NCBI RefSeq assembly: GCF_000149955.1 | Contig: NC_030990.1 | Location: 4,205,482-4,269,481 of the forward strand | Length of the DNA: 64,000 bases | Reading direction: 5' to 3' | From: Fusarium oxysporum f. sp. lycopersici 4287 | Taxonomy: Eukaryota > Ascomycota > Sordariomycetes > Hypocreales > Nectriaceae | Shown: in pieces, positions 1 through 10,443 of the stretch | Layout: each line of letters opens with the position of its first letter | Position numbering within the stretch: position 1 is the first letter of the stretch | Program-made: the position numbers and the translations under genes | Notes under the pieces: generated by a model | Seen by the model: only the letters and a program-made list of their open reading frames with translations | What the model was told of the DNA's origin: nothing | The model's database searches: none

Positions 1-985
1 CAGATCAAGGACGGGGCGCTCGACTGAGATGTTGCATGCAACCTTGTGGCCCATGTCCTGTCATCTGTAGCCTATCATAAAATACAAGTCATCGAACTCG
101 CTAATCTGATCCCCTGATCTTTGTTCCCTCCTCAAAATACGTCGATACAAGATGTTAAAGTGCGAGAAGAGAGATCTTACTTATGGCGTGATGGGCGCAG
201 AAGAGCACAGTTCACTTCAAGCCGTTATTACTATAAAACAAGATGAATGCATCTTACCTGATAGAGCCCTCAAATAATAATCCAGGACATCATCATGGGT
301 GTACTTCGGTGGTAATATTCCCGGTAGATATGATCACTAATACGGAGAGCATTGCGAGGTCATAGCATACATGCGAGGTCATAGCATGCATCGGAGTGGC
401 AGCATGAAATCAACACATCATAACCAAGTGGAATAAGACCTTACCTATACAAGTAACGTGCATGAAACCATATCTGTAGCCAGCAAATAATGCAGCATCT
501 TTCTTGGAGCTAGTCTCAAACCACCATGACATACGTCTTATCCGAACAGTCACAAAAGCCACCTTGCCTGCCGGAACCAAAATGCGAACCAAAATCCCAA
601 GGACCAACACAAAAACGCAAGCAAAAATCTCGCTGCAGTCATCTTTATCAGCTATGGCAGCCTAGCCCAGCCTGCATCAACACACCCCCTCATCCCAAAC
701 CTCACCCGCCATTGGTCAACCATCGGCTAACTGACCTAGATACAGTTACATCGAAGCCCGCGTCCTAACCAGTTTCCTCTGCAGATAACAAAGAAGTTGG
801 GGGCCGTTGGTCTATAGGGCTGTTGGTACAGTGAAACAAAAGTGTATCAGCAGATGCTCATGATGGTTGCCTCTTGTGGGACGGGACGGATGTTTCAAAA
901 AGGGTGTCATGGCCCCCGATTTTGCTTTTTTCTTTTTTGCACTTTCTGTTGTGAATAACTTCACTTTTGCCTTTTATTCTTCAAT
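1..985. other. Intergenic, left edge
   Basis: No coding region can be supported here. Short open frames on both strands have no recognisable domain and no splice partners. The last 100 bases are pyrimidine-rich and probably form the leader of the gene starting at 986. Confidence 0.6.
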
Positions 986-1489
986 ATGGGAGTTCCCCAC
1001 ATAAATGCCCGCCAAGAGGTGCAGGTTATAACGCAGACTGTTTACCTCCCCACGACCACTTACACCACGCAAGTCACGCTAGGTGTAGCTTCGGCTCCAG
1101 CCACGGACCGTCCCGTCGTGACGTCTCAACACAGCGGCGATGGGCTGAGCAGTGCACAAATCGGAGCAATAATCGGATCCATCGTTGGAGTTTTTGTGCT
1201 CGCTTTTGTTGTGGTATGTTGCTGCCGAAGACCGAAGCAGCCCAAGAAGCGGAGGAGTTATCGAAGTAGTTATGCGGATTTTTCAGATGGTTGGTCTGAG
1301 AGGATGCCGCATGAGGGCTGGACGAGGCCTGTGCCTATTCCTGTTGCTAGACCTGTCCCTGTTCAGTTTCCGTCGCCGGTTGTGCAGAGGGAGCAGATTC
1401 CAGGGGGGCCGAAGTTTCCGACTTATAGGGCGATTCCTATTCCTAACCCGAGAAGGGGAGAGAATCCACCGAGGACATATTGGCGATAG
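986..1489 (+). CDS. Small single-pass membrane protein, hypothetical
   Basis: An intronless 167-residue protein that I do not recognise by family. A Thr/Ser-rich segment (about residues 17-55) is followed by one strongly hydrophobic helix (about 58-80) ending in three cysteines. A basic stop-transfer patch (RRPKQPKKRR, 81-90) and a Pro/Arg-rich tail rich in PVP repeats follow. This suggests an N-out, C-in plasma-membrane protein resembling fungal wall-stress or mucin-like sensors in layout only. No cleavable signal peptide is visible, so an upstream coding exon cannot be excluded. Another frame overlaps the first 280 bases, but this one has the coherent topology. It is convergent with the downstream aminopeptidase. 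Confidence 0.65.
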   Translation: MGVPHINARQEVQVITQTVYLPTTTYTTQVTLGVASAPATDRPVVTSQHSGDGLSSAQIGAIIGSIVGVFVLAFVVVCCCRRPKQPKKRRSYRSSYADFSDGWSERMPHEGWTRPVPIPVARPVPVQFPSPVVQREQIPGGPKFPTYRAIPIPNPRRGENPPRTYWR

Positions 1490-1799
1490 GCTGTCATGTC
1501 TGCCAGCAGAATAGTTACGTGATGAATGAGTTATGAGAAATGTGAAATGAAGGGCACGACGAATGAAATGGGTGGTGATGGGGAACGAGACTATTGTTCA
1601 GTCAAGGCGTCAGATGGGAGGCATTTACGATCAGCAAGCGAGCGAGCGAGCATTTTCATCCATTATCCACGACATTTAATAAAGCATAATGAATATCGCA
1701 TAGTCAAACACATTCATATAATATATACACTAATTCATCATCATCATAATCTCATCATCTCTCGTCCCATTCCTCTCCGCCAACGCTTTCTTGCCATGC
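1490..1799. other. Intergenic between convergent genes
   Basis: The 3' flanks of two convergent genes. It holds a short AGCG microsatellite (about 1637-1650) and AT-rich sequence. No gene is seen. Confidence 0.6.
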
Positions 1800-3421
1800 T
1801 TAGACAACAACCTTTGTCTTATGGTTACACTTATGCGCATTGCTAGCAAGAGTCTTCTTCTTCTGCCACTGCTCGAAGCGCGCAGCAACAGCCCTCTTGC
1901 TCTTGGGGTTAGCGGAGGTCTTGTCTCGTGGAGGAACGCCCTTCAGGCTAAGAGCGAACTGGGCAGCAGCACGGCCAGCAGTCTTGGTGTTGAGAGTCAG
2001 AGCTCCCCAGTGGATGTTGTTGATGGTGTCGCATTCCAAGTGGTAGCATGGATCGGTCTCAGCATCAGCGCCGGTAAAGATTCCGGAGGAGGGGATGCCG
2101 AGTTCGACGAAGGCAGCGTAGTCAGAAGATTCACCAAACTCCCTATAAGATGTAAGTATCTTTGTTGTGAGTAGTGAATGTTTTACTTACTCCCACTCAA
2201 CGGTCTTTCCCTTCTTACGGAGCCAAGCAGCCAGGATATCTCCTCCAACTCGGTCGGCGGGCTTGCTAGCCTGGACCCAGTACTTGGGCTTAGGAGAACC
2301 GATCATGTCGTAGTTGAAGTAGAATCGAATTCTGTCAGCTTCCTCCTCGGTGAGCTGTTCGCCATAGTAGTAAGACCCAGCAAGGCCGCTCCTGTATCAC
2401 AAATCAGTCAACAGCAGAGAGACGTGGATTGTGTCACTCACTCTTCAGCACCCCACCAAGCAAAGCGGACCTTGTTCTTGTAACCAGTGTACTTGGTAAA
2501 GGACTTGGCAATCTCAAGAATACCGGCAGTTCCACTGCCATCATCATTGATACCGGGACCAGCTTGAACACTGTCAAGATGAGCACCCATCATGACAACA
2601 TTGTTAGGGTCACCCTGCTTAGTCTCCGCGATAATGTTCCAGGTCTCACGAGTCTCGTAGAACGAGTCCACCAGCAAAGTGACCTCGAGCTTCTCGCCAC
2701 CCTCAATGCGCGTTCTCCAAGCAGTTCCAACTTCAAGAGGAATCACGCCAACAGGTACGATGAGCTCAAGGTTCTCAGCACTGAGAGTCGCACTGGTGAT
2801 ACCCTTGCCAGGTTGGTTGTTGACGAGGAGAACACCACGAGCACCGGCCTTCTTTGCGAGCTTGAGCTTATCTGAGATCGCACATGAGCCGCGCTTCACG
2901 AGGGCGAGTTTATCCTTGGCATCAACACCCTCCCATTGGTCAGCAAAGCATCCAGATCCGCGCTCATCGTCAATTGGCACGAGAACAAGAGGAGCAGTCA
3001 CACCATCGGGGGTAGGTGTGCCGACGTTGTAGATGAGAGTGATGACATAGACATCCTCACCATCAGGTCCTCGGACCCAAATATCCTTGGTCTGCTCGAA
3101 GGTGTAGTTGAAGGGCTGGATGTAAGTGTTGAGATGCTTTCCGTATTGACCCTTGAGCTGCTTGGAGATGTAGTCGACGGACGCCTTGTAGCCGGGGAAG
3201 CCAAAGGCTCGGTTGCCACCGTTCTTCTTGGCGATTGAGTTGAGGTCCTCAAGAGTCTTGCGAAGCCTGTTGATGTTAGTGGTGTTTTGTCAATTGAGAT
3301 GAGTCTTGACATACTTTGACTTTTTAATGTCACCCTCAACTTGACTGGGAGTCAGCTTCTTGGTAGCCGACACCTCAGAGAAGAGGAGAGCTCCGCAGAG
3401 CAAAGCACTAAGTAACTTCAT
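1800..3421 (-). CDS. Secreted M28-family zinc aminopeptidase (aminopeptidase Y-like)
   Basis: A 491-residue metallopeptidase predicted to release N-terminal residues from peptides outside the cell or in the vacuole. Three introns (3267-3314, 2392-2441, 2143-2190) have GT/AG ends and restore one frame. Residues 1-19 form a signal peptide ending SEVSA. A protease-associated (PA) insert precedes the catalytic part. The two-zinc M28 signature is intact: HLDSV then GINDDGSG (ligands His and Asp), WWGAEE (catalytic and ligand Glu), NYDMIGSP (Asp), and a late His in PCYHLECD. The start is the first ATG giving the signal peptide, with a TATA-like box about 90 bases upstream. A second M28 gene lies at 44773-46411. 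Peptide specificity cannot be read from the sequence. Confidence 0.92.
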
Positions 3422-4536
3422 GGTGAGAATTGTCAATTGAGTAACAATGCCTCTAGAAGACGAGAATGTAACCTGAGGGTCCCCCAACAATGGGACAGAC
3501 CCTTCCTTTTTATACCAATACAGCTGTCATCCGTATAGCTACAGCTACACAACCTCGATGCAAGACAGTCTAACGAAGCTCACATTTTACCCCAACCAGA
3601 AACTGATCAGACGGTTGAACCTATCGGTAGACGATGCGAAAATGGCAGGTCGCAACAATACAAAGTCTTGGCATCGACTGGTGCTCACGACCCATGTCGT
3701 GGCGCCAACGATAAACAAGCATGGCAGAGATAAGATCTACAAGGAGGTGCGGGGTGGAAGCCAGGTCCGAGAGGGTAATGATAGGTTCGAGCAAGTGGCG
3801 GAGGAACTATTGTAAAAGGTTTGAGGACTTTTGAAGAGGGTGAATAGGTATGCTTCCTTTTAGCTAGACTGGTATGTAGAGCCGGGGTGAATGGTCGAAG
3901 ATGATGATGTCTTATCAATGAGATGGGTCAATTAGTTCAGCAAGTTTATTCAGCACCATGACATGAATCGGTAAAACTGACGGCCAGCTTATGGTGTCAT
4001 ACATGGAAAGCTGATGTGCTTGTATCCTGATGAATTGAGGAAGTGAGAATGGGTCTTTGAAGCACAAAGGGCAAAGACAAAAAAACAAGTCAACCTCCTT
4101 CTGCAATTAAATATCTAGCATATCTATCTAGAGGCCTTAATAGTTGTAATAACAAGAAATGGTTTTTGGCTTGGACTGCATTTAAGCTTAATGCGTAGCT
4201 TAACTTCACCCAAAACTTCATGATGCCGATGCTCCCGGGTAACCCAACGGCTTTCGGTTCTCCCAAAACCGAGCATGATCTCCTGACACCTTCACCGCCT
4301 ACCGCATTCCGCCCTCTGAACCTTCTAGCCCGTGTTCTAGAACGGGTTTAAGAGGATACACTCGGCATTGGCGGGGCACATCTAAAGTTTCTGTCATACC
4401 AGCCCCGCCACCTTTACCATTAGCTAACAATGTTTGTGTCCCGTGGCGTGCTTAAGTCGTCGGTTCTCGTATGAGAAACTCTGTTTTTCTTTCCTCTCTT
4501 TATTCTTCTCTAATCTAAAATACATAATTATTCAAA
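3422..4536. other. Divergent intergenic region
   Basis: The shared upstream region of the aminopeptidase (minus) and cystathionine beta-synthase (plus). Apart from the TATA-like box listed separately, no gene is supported. An 85-codon frame at 3558-3815 has no recognisable features. Confidence 0.6.
3505..3514 (-). promoter_or_regulatory. TATA-like box of the M28 aminopeptidase
   Basis: On the minus strand the sequence reads TATAAAAAGG, about 85-95 bases upstream of the start codon at 3421. A core promoter role is inferred from motif and position only. Confidence 0.5.
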
Positions 4537-6138
4537 ATGGCTTCTCAGGTCCCTCACGTTCCCCCTCGCGCTGCTACTGTCCACTCGGCGACGGAGCTCA
4601 TCGGAAATACTCCTCTTGTCAGACTTAACAAGATCCCCCAGTCGCTGGGCATCGAGTGCGATGTCTACGTCAAGCCAGAACTGTTCAGTGCTGGAGGCAG
4701 TGTTAAGGATAGAATTGCTCTACGCATGATTGAAGAGGCTGAGAAGAGTGGAAGAATTAAGCCTGGTGACACTCTTATCGAGCCTACCAGTGGAAACACG
4801 TAAGATCACCACATTAGAAGCTCTCGGATCTCAGCTGACAGTAACAGTGGTATCGGTCTTGCTCTCGTTGGAGCTATCAAGGGCTACAAGACTATCATCA
4901 CACTCCCCGAGAAGATGTCCGCCGAAAAGGTCTCCGTCCTCCGTGCCCTCGGCGCCACCATCATCCGTACTCCTACACAAGCTGCTTGGGATGCCCCCGA
5001 GTCTCACATTGGTGTTGCCCGCCGTCTCGAGAAGGAGCTTCCCAACGCCCATATTCTCGACCAGTACAGCAACGAGAACAACCCTCTCGCCCACGAGTTC
5101 GGCACCGCTGAGGAGATCTGGGAGCAGACTGGCGGCAAGATCAACGCTATTGTCGCTGGTGCCGGTACTGGTGGTACCATCACTGGTCTTGCTCGGGGTC
5201 TTAAGAAGCACAACCAGGACATCAAGGTCATTGCTGCGGATCCCCACGGCAGTATCCTTGCTCTGCCTGAGCTTTTGAACGAGGAGCATGCCAATGAGTC
5301 TTATAAGGTGGAGGGTATTGGATATGATTTTATTCCCGATGTGCTCGACCAGCAGATCGTTGATAAGTGGTACAAGACCGATGACCGACAGTCTTTCCAC
5401 CTTGCTCGACGACTTATTGCCGAGGAGGGTATCCTGGTTGGTGGCAGTTCCGGTTCTGCCATGGCTGCCATGCTCCTCGCTGTCAAGGAGTACAACTTTA
5501 AGAAGGGCGATGTTGTAGTTGTTGTCCTGCCTGACAGCATCCGAAGCTACCTCTCCAAGTTCGCTGATGACGACTGGCTCGCCGCCAACGACCTCCTCCC
5601 CGTCAATGGTGTTGAATCCACTGTCAACGGAAACAGCCAGAAGAAGACCTCCGACCCTTACGAGGGTGCCACCATCGCTTCTCTGCGCCTCAAGCCCGTC
5701 ACATCCGTCGGTGCTAACTCTTCCTGCTCCGAGGCCATCGAGACCATGCGCGACAAGGGCTTCGATCAACTCCCCGTCCTTTCCGCCAACGGCAACAAGC
5801 TCGTCGGTCTCGTCACACTTGGTAACCTCCTAAGCTACATCTCCCGCGGCCGCGCCACCGCCCAGAGCCCCGTATCAGACGTCATGTTCGACTTTGCGCG
5901 CCTCGACGAGATCGTCACTGATCCTCGCGAATTCGCTTCCCCCATCAACCCCGGCAAGCGTAGACAATTCGTCGAGATCACAAAGGACACACCCCTTACC
6001 ACACTCAGCAAGTTCTTTGAGTGGAACAGTGCAGCCGTCGTCACCGAGAAGACTGACGACTCCAAGTCTCTGTCCAAGCCCATTGCTATTGTTACAAAGG
6101 TTGATCTCCTTACATGGATGATCAACAAGAAGCTGTAG
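4537..6138 (+). CDS. CYS4: Cystathionine beta-synthase
   Basis: A 517-residue PLP enzyme that condenses serine and homocysteine into cystathionine, the first step of reverse transsulfuration, in the cytosol. One intron (4800-4847) splits the SGNTG motif and splicing restores it. The fold-type II core begins near residue 12. SAGGSVKDR holds the PLP lysine at about residue 57, SGNTGIG follows near 86, and the phosphate-binding GTGGT is present. The last 130 or so residues form two CBS (Bateman) motifs, a regulatory module. The N terminus lacks the heme-binding extension of animal enzymes, as in yeast. Length is close to yeast Cys4 (507). Bacterial-type cysteine synthases lack the C-terminal CBS pair, which argues against that alternative. 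A 312-codon antisense frame over this gene is a codon-bias shadow. Confidence 0.96.
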
Positions 6139-6384
6139 ATGGGAGAAACCTCGCGAGAGGAGGGGGGAACGAGTACTCATGTTTTCAACGACATTCACGT
6201 CTGGCGTTCCAGGATACCTTAGAGAAAAAGATTGGATTTTTTTGATAGACTGAATTTTGGGCGGTAGACTCAACATCTACATGGCATTTGCGATGGGAAT
6301 AAGCTGCGTAAATTAAAAAAATGTCATTAATATAATTGTGTCATCCCATTTCTCCCCCGTCTGTGATGTATTGATCGTCGATGT

Positions 6385-7239
6385 TTATATTCGCTGAGCG
6401 ATCCACCACCACCACTTGTCTGCACCAGGACCATCGCCAGTGACGTTTCCAGGGAGAACATCAACATCGATGTCGAACTCTTGGAGCTGGCTGAAGGTGA
6501 ACTTGGAGGAACCGTACTCGCCGAGCCAAGAATCCTGCTCCTCTGAGCCAATGTCGTCAGATCCGACGCCTGAGTCCAGCAGTCCCTTGCTTCGCGAAGC
6601 ACGAATTCTCGTCAGCTCGGCTTCCAGGTTGGACTTGACAAGTGTCGATGGCAAAGCGGTGAAGAGGTCCATCTTGTTGGCGGCGATAAGAATAGGGATC
6701 GCAACCTTGGCCTTGGCGTTGGTAGCGCGCTTCTGCAGGAAGAGCAGCACGTCGTAGAGGTACGCAGCGGTGGGCGCAAGAACCTCGGGTTCGCCAATAG
6801 CAGCGGCATCCACCAAAAAGACAACAGCCTTCAGTTTTTCAGTGCGGTCCAGCTTGCCCATCGGCACGTTTCGCAGCTTTCCATGACCAGGAGTATCGAC
6901 AAGCAAGAACTTGGTATATGTACCATCATGGGTGTCGTGGTTACGGTACGAGTGCTTGTTTTCAGAGTCGGTAGAGGCGTTGAGCTCGACATCGTGCGAC
7001 ACCTGGGAGGTATGCGTCTCGGTGCCAGAAGCGCCGCGCTCAAAGAGTGTGAGAAGTGACGTCTTGCCAGCGTTGGCGGGACCGAGAAGGAGGACGCTGG
7101 GGGCAACGGTGTATGTCCTTGATGAAGAGAGGATGAGGTGAAGAATTATAGGAGCACCGATGATGATAATTGCTCCAATAATGATTGTGGCGAGCGAGGG
7201 TGTCATGATAGCCTCGACTGTTGCGATGAAGTTAGCCAT
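6385..7239 (-). CDS. SRP102: Signal recognition particle receptor subunit beta
   Basis: A 284-residue ER membrane GTPase that anchors the SRP receptor alpha subunit and supports co-translational targeting. A single N-terminal transmembrane helix (about residues 14-37) precedes a Ras-like GTPase. The G motifs are visible: GPANAGKT (P-loop, about 53-60), DTPGHGKL (switch II) and ANKMDL (the NKxD base-specificity motif). A charged, Ser/Gly-rich insert near the C terminus and a WWWW run are family-consistent or lineage-specific. The frame stays open upstream to 7353, which would add 38 residues. I prefer the ATG at 7239 because it puts the membrane helix at the usual place. No intron is needed. 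Confidence 0.92.
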   Translation of the reverse strand: MANFIATVEAIMTPSLATIIIGAIIIIGAPIILHLILSSSRTYTVAPSVLLLGPANAGKTSLLTLFERGASGTETHTSQVSHDVELNASTDSENKHSYRNHDTHDGTYTKFLLVDTPGHGKLRNVPMGKLDRTEKLKAVVFLVDAAAIGEPEVLAPTAAYLYDVLLFLQKRATNAKAKVAIPILIAANKMDLFTALPSTLVKSNLEAELTRIRASRSKGLLDSGVGSDDIGSEEQDSWLGEYGSSKFTFSQLQEFDIDVDVLPGNVTGDGPGADKWWWWIAQRI

Positions 7240-8169
7240 GGTGGGAGATGTGCGGCACCAATTGGCGCCTGAGTCGTCGCGGTAGCTGTCGATGGTACAG
7301 TAGAGCAGAGGGCAGTCCAGACTTCTTCGCGGGTTCACCACAGCCTCGTTCACGTCGAATGCGCGAGTTGAATGACGCTATTCAGACAGTTGGCTGTTAG
7401 TTTGACAAAGCTGTGCGAAGCGATATCTGGCCAGCCCACTGGAAGCTCCTAGACCGGCGTCCCCACATCGGTCATCAGCCTCAGCCACAGCCACGAACGA
7501 CAGGAAATACGTTGTGTCCAATGAGCGAAGATGTCGAAATCCCACTGAAGCAGAAAGGGGATAAGGGGGAAATGGGACGTAATCAGCCACAAAAAGACCC
7601 TGTTAATTAAAGGCAATGGCAGTGCCGGTTCCCTAGTGCAGAGCCTAGGGGAGCCCCAAACTTGCGCTCTCCCCACGAGAGAAGAGGAGAGAAGTGAAGT
7701 CAATTGAGTACTTTACCTAACTTTAGTAGACCTTATGATATTATAGTGTTTGGATTTTGGAATTGCATTTAGAGTAGATCACTATTATGCTCTGTACTCA
7801 CTAGCTAAATGGTAATAATACTCTAAAAATAAGGATAAAAAGAACCAACTTCACTTCTCAGCCCTGAACTTTTCTTGCGGGCGGCTTTCCCCATAGGGGA
7901 GGGTCTGAGCTCAGCCTCTCGGCATCACGGCTTCATAATACGTAGGCCTACTCCACGCGCTGCCTTCCAAAATTCAGCCAAGACTCAGCCAAGCCCATTC
8001 ACTTTTTCCCCTTCCTCCATCCTTCACTGCTTCTCTTTTCTTATCGCGTGTGTACAAGCCTGATAGATAATGTTTATGTACGAATAGTCGACTTTCTCAA
8101 TCATCTTTCGTCTTACCTAGTATCGCGTCCAACCGAATTGTTCCTCCCCGCGCTACAAGCCAGCCTGCC
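7240..8169. other. Divergent intergenic region
   Basis: Promoter space between SRP receptor beta (minus) and the AKR1-type gene (plus). The centre (about 7690-7860) is AT-rich. No gene is recognised. Confidence 0.6.
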
Positions 8170-10443
8170 ATGGGGAGCATCAGTACCAGTTCCACCTCCG
8201 GCCAAACCGCGCCCATCCAGATGACGGGTAAATCGAATGCCGCTACGCCAAAGCTGAATAACGAAGTCGAGATGGGCAGTCTACCGGGAGATTCGCAGGC
8301 TCAGGAGGAGGATATCATGCAGATCGCTAGGATAGGAGACGTACCAGCCATGGAGAAGCTTTTCGAGTCGGGAGAGTACGATGCGACCTACCATGACGAT
8401 GAGGGTATTACGCCCTTACATGTGAGTTACAAACGATGCGACGGTTGTTGGGATGATGGAGGATTTCAGCTGACACTGCGTACAGTGGGCTGCGATTAAC
8501 AATCAATATGCAATGTGCAAATTCTTGATCGAACACGGCGCCGAAATTAACAGAAAGGGCGGAGAATCCGTAGCAACAGCTCTTCAATGGGCCGCTCAGC
8601 GATGCCATTACTATACCGTCAATCTGCTCCTCCAGCACGGCGCCGACCCTCTCATCACCGACGCTCAAGGCTACAACACGCTTCACATCTCGACTTTCAA
8701 CGGCAACGTCCTCCTGATTGTCCTCCTGCTTCACCAGGGAATCCCTGTCGACGTTATCGACACGTTCGGCCACACTGCGCTCATGTGGGCTGCGTACAAG
8801 GGATTCCCTCAATGCGTTGATCTGTTTCTTCGCTGGGGCGCAAGCGTTCATGCGACAGACGAGCAAGGCTTCACCGCGCTGCACTGGGCGCTCGTCAAGG
8901 GAAGCCCGGGATGTATTCTCAAACTTATCGAATACGGCGCCGATCGATTCGCAAAGACACAGACGGGTAAGACTCCTGCTGTGACGGCCAACGAGCTTAA
9001 TACGGAGGGCGCCTGGCACAGAGCGCTTCGAGAATGCGGTTTCAACGAGGACGGCCATCCTGCGGTTCCGCCTTGGCCTGGTGCTAGCTATTTCTTAAAG
9101 GACAAGAGAGCTTTTGTTACGAGGTTCTTGTTCATCTGGCCGTTTGTTCTGGTTTGGGCCATGCTTATGGCTGTTTCGAGTGCGCCTGTCTACATTGGCG
9201 TTCCCCTTGGATTTGCTGTGGTTTACGGTGTTCAGTGGGTTGCTCAGCAAGTACTGGAATATGCGCCTCCCGATATGCGACACTTTCACAAGACTCCTTG
9301 GCTCACCGGTATCTTTGCGGCCACGCTCTTCTTAACAGCTGTGAATTGGTTGACGACAGTCCTCTTTGCCACAACACTTGGCGCGAGTGAGGGTCACGGC
9401 CATACCTTTCTTAACCTCTTCTTCGGTATCTTCTTGGGCTTCACCGCGTACTTCTACATTGCTAGCATGAGATACGACCCGGGTTTTGTGCCAAAAATGA
9501 ACGGAATTGCGGAGCAGAAAGCTGTCATCGACGGACTTTTGTCGCAGTGGAAATACGACGAGACCAACTTTTGTGTTACTTGCATGATTCAGACGCCTCT
9601 TCGAAGCAAGCACTGCCGCCGTTGTCAACGATGTGTCGCCAAGCATGATCACCATTGTCCTTGGGTTTACAACTGCGTCGGCATTAACAACCACCGACAC
9701 TTCTTCTTCTACCTCATCTCGCTGACTTTTGGTATTATCTCATACGACTTTTTACTGTACTACTGTAAGTTCAAGAACCCCTACTCTGACGTTATGCCCA
9801 GGCTGACCATGTTGTAGACTTCGACACCATCAGCAGCAACGCTTCGGATAGCTGCAACGTTCTTAGCCCGAACCTTTGCAAGTTCATCAATGCTGATTCG
9901 TACACTGCGATCTTGGCCGTTTGGATTACGCTTCAACTCCTCTGGGTCACCATGCTTTTGTTTACCCAGTTCATTCAGGTAGCTCGAGCTATGACTACGT
10001 ATGAGAACATGTTTGGTGTTAGGGACGGAACTGCTATTACCGCTCTCACATCTACTGGCGCCCCTCTCGACCCCAACCACCCCTCTCTATCCGCAACAGC
10101 AACCCCTGGTGGTCATCACCACAAGCACAAGGGCGGCATGCTCAAGTCTTTGAGTCGTACCCTTGGTGTCGACCCCTTTATCGAGACCATTACCGGCAGA
10201 GGTGCTGTTTCTACCAAGAACAAGCGCAAGAAGAAGAACCCTTACAGCCGAGGCTGCATTGCCAACTGCAAGGACTTTTGGTGCGATCCCGCGCCCATTT
10301 TCGGCCAAAGAGAGAACGGAGCTGCTGTACTTGGTGGCGAGAGAGTTGACTACACAGCCATGTACGAGAGTCCTGGTCTGATGCAGTTGACGGGTCGTAG
10401 AGAGCGCGGTGGCTACGAAGCCGTTGGAACGGAAGAGGTTTAG
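8170..10443 (+). CDS. AKR1: Ankyrin-repeat DHHC palmitoyltransferase, Akr1 type
   Basis: A 718-residue protein S-acyltransferase predicted to palmitoylate cytoplasmic cysteines at Golgi or endosomal membranes. Introns at 8422-8485 and 9765-9817 both restore family sequence. After a low-complexity N terminus, about six ankyrin repeats occupy roughly residues 45-265. Four hydrophobic segments follow (about 295-415), then the Cys-rich domain with CRRCQRC and KHDHHCPW. The catalytic DHHC sits near residue 472. Two more membrane spans follow ([11 protein letters not shown] and the [11 protein letters not shown] region), then a cytosolic tail. Yeast Akr1 has DHYC, whereas this protein has the canonical DHHC. 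Length matches fungal Akr1 (about 700-760). Ankyrin plus DHHC architecture makes alternatives unlikely. Confidence 0.95.

Noticed and set aside
526..768. 80-codon plus-strand frame in the left intergenic region
   Set aside because: Low-complexity Pro/Lys/Gln composition, no domain and no splice partners.
4831..5769. 312-codon open frame antisense to cystathionine beta-synthase
   Set aside because: It mirrors the third-position bias of a well-supported sense gene and has Ser/Leu/Val-rich composition without domains.
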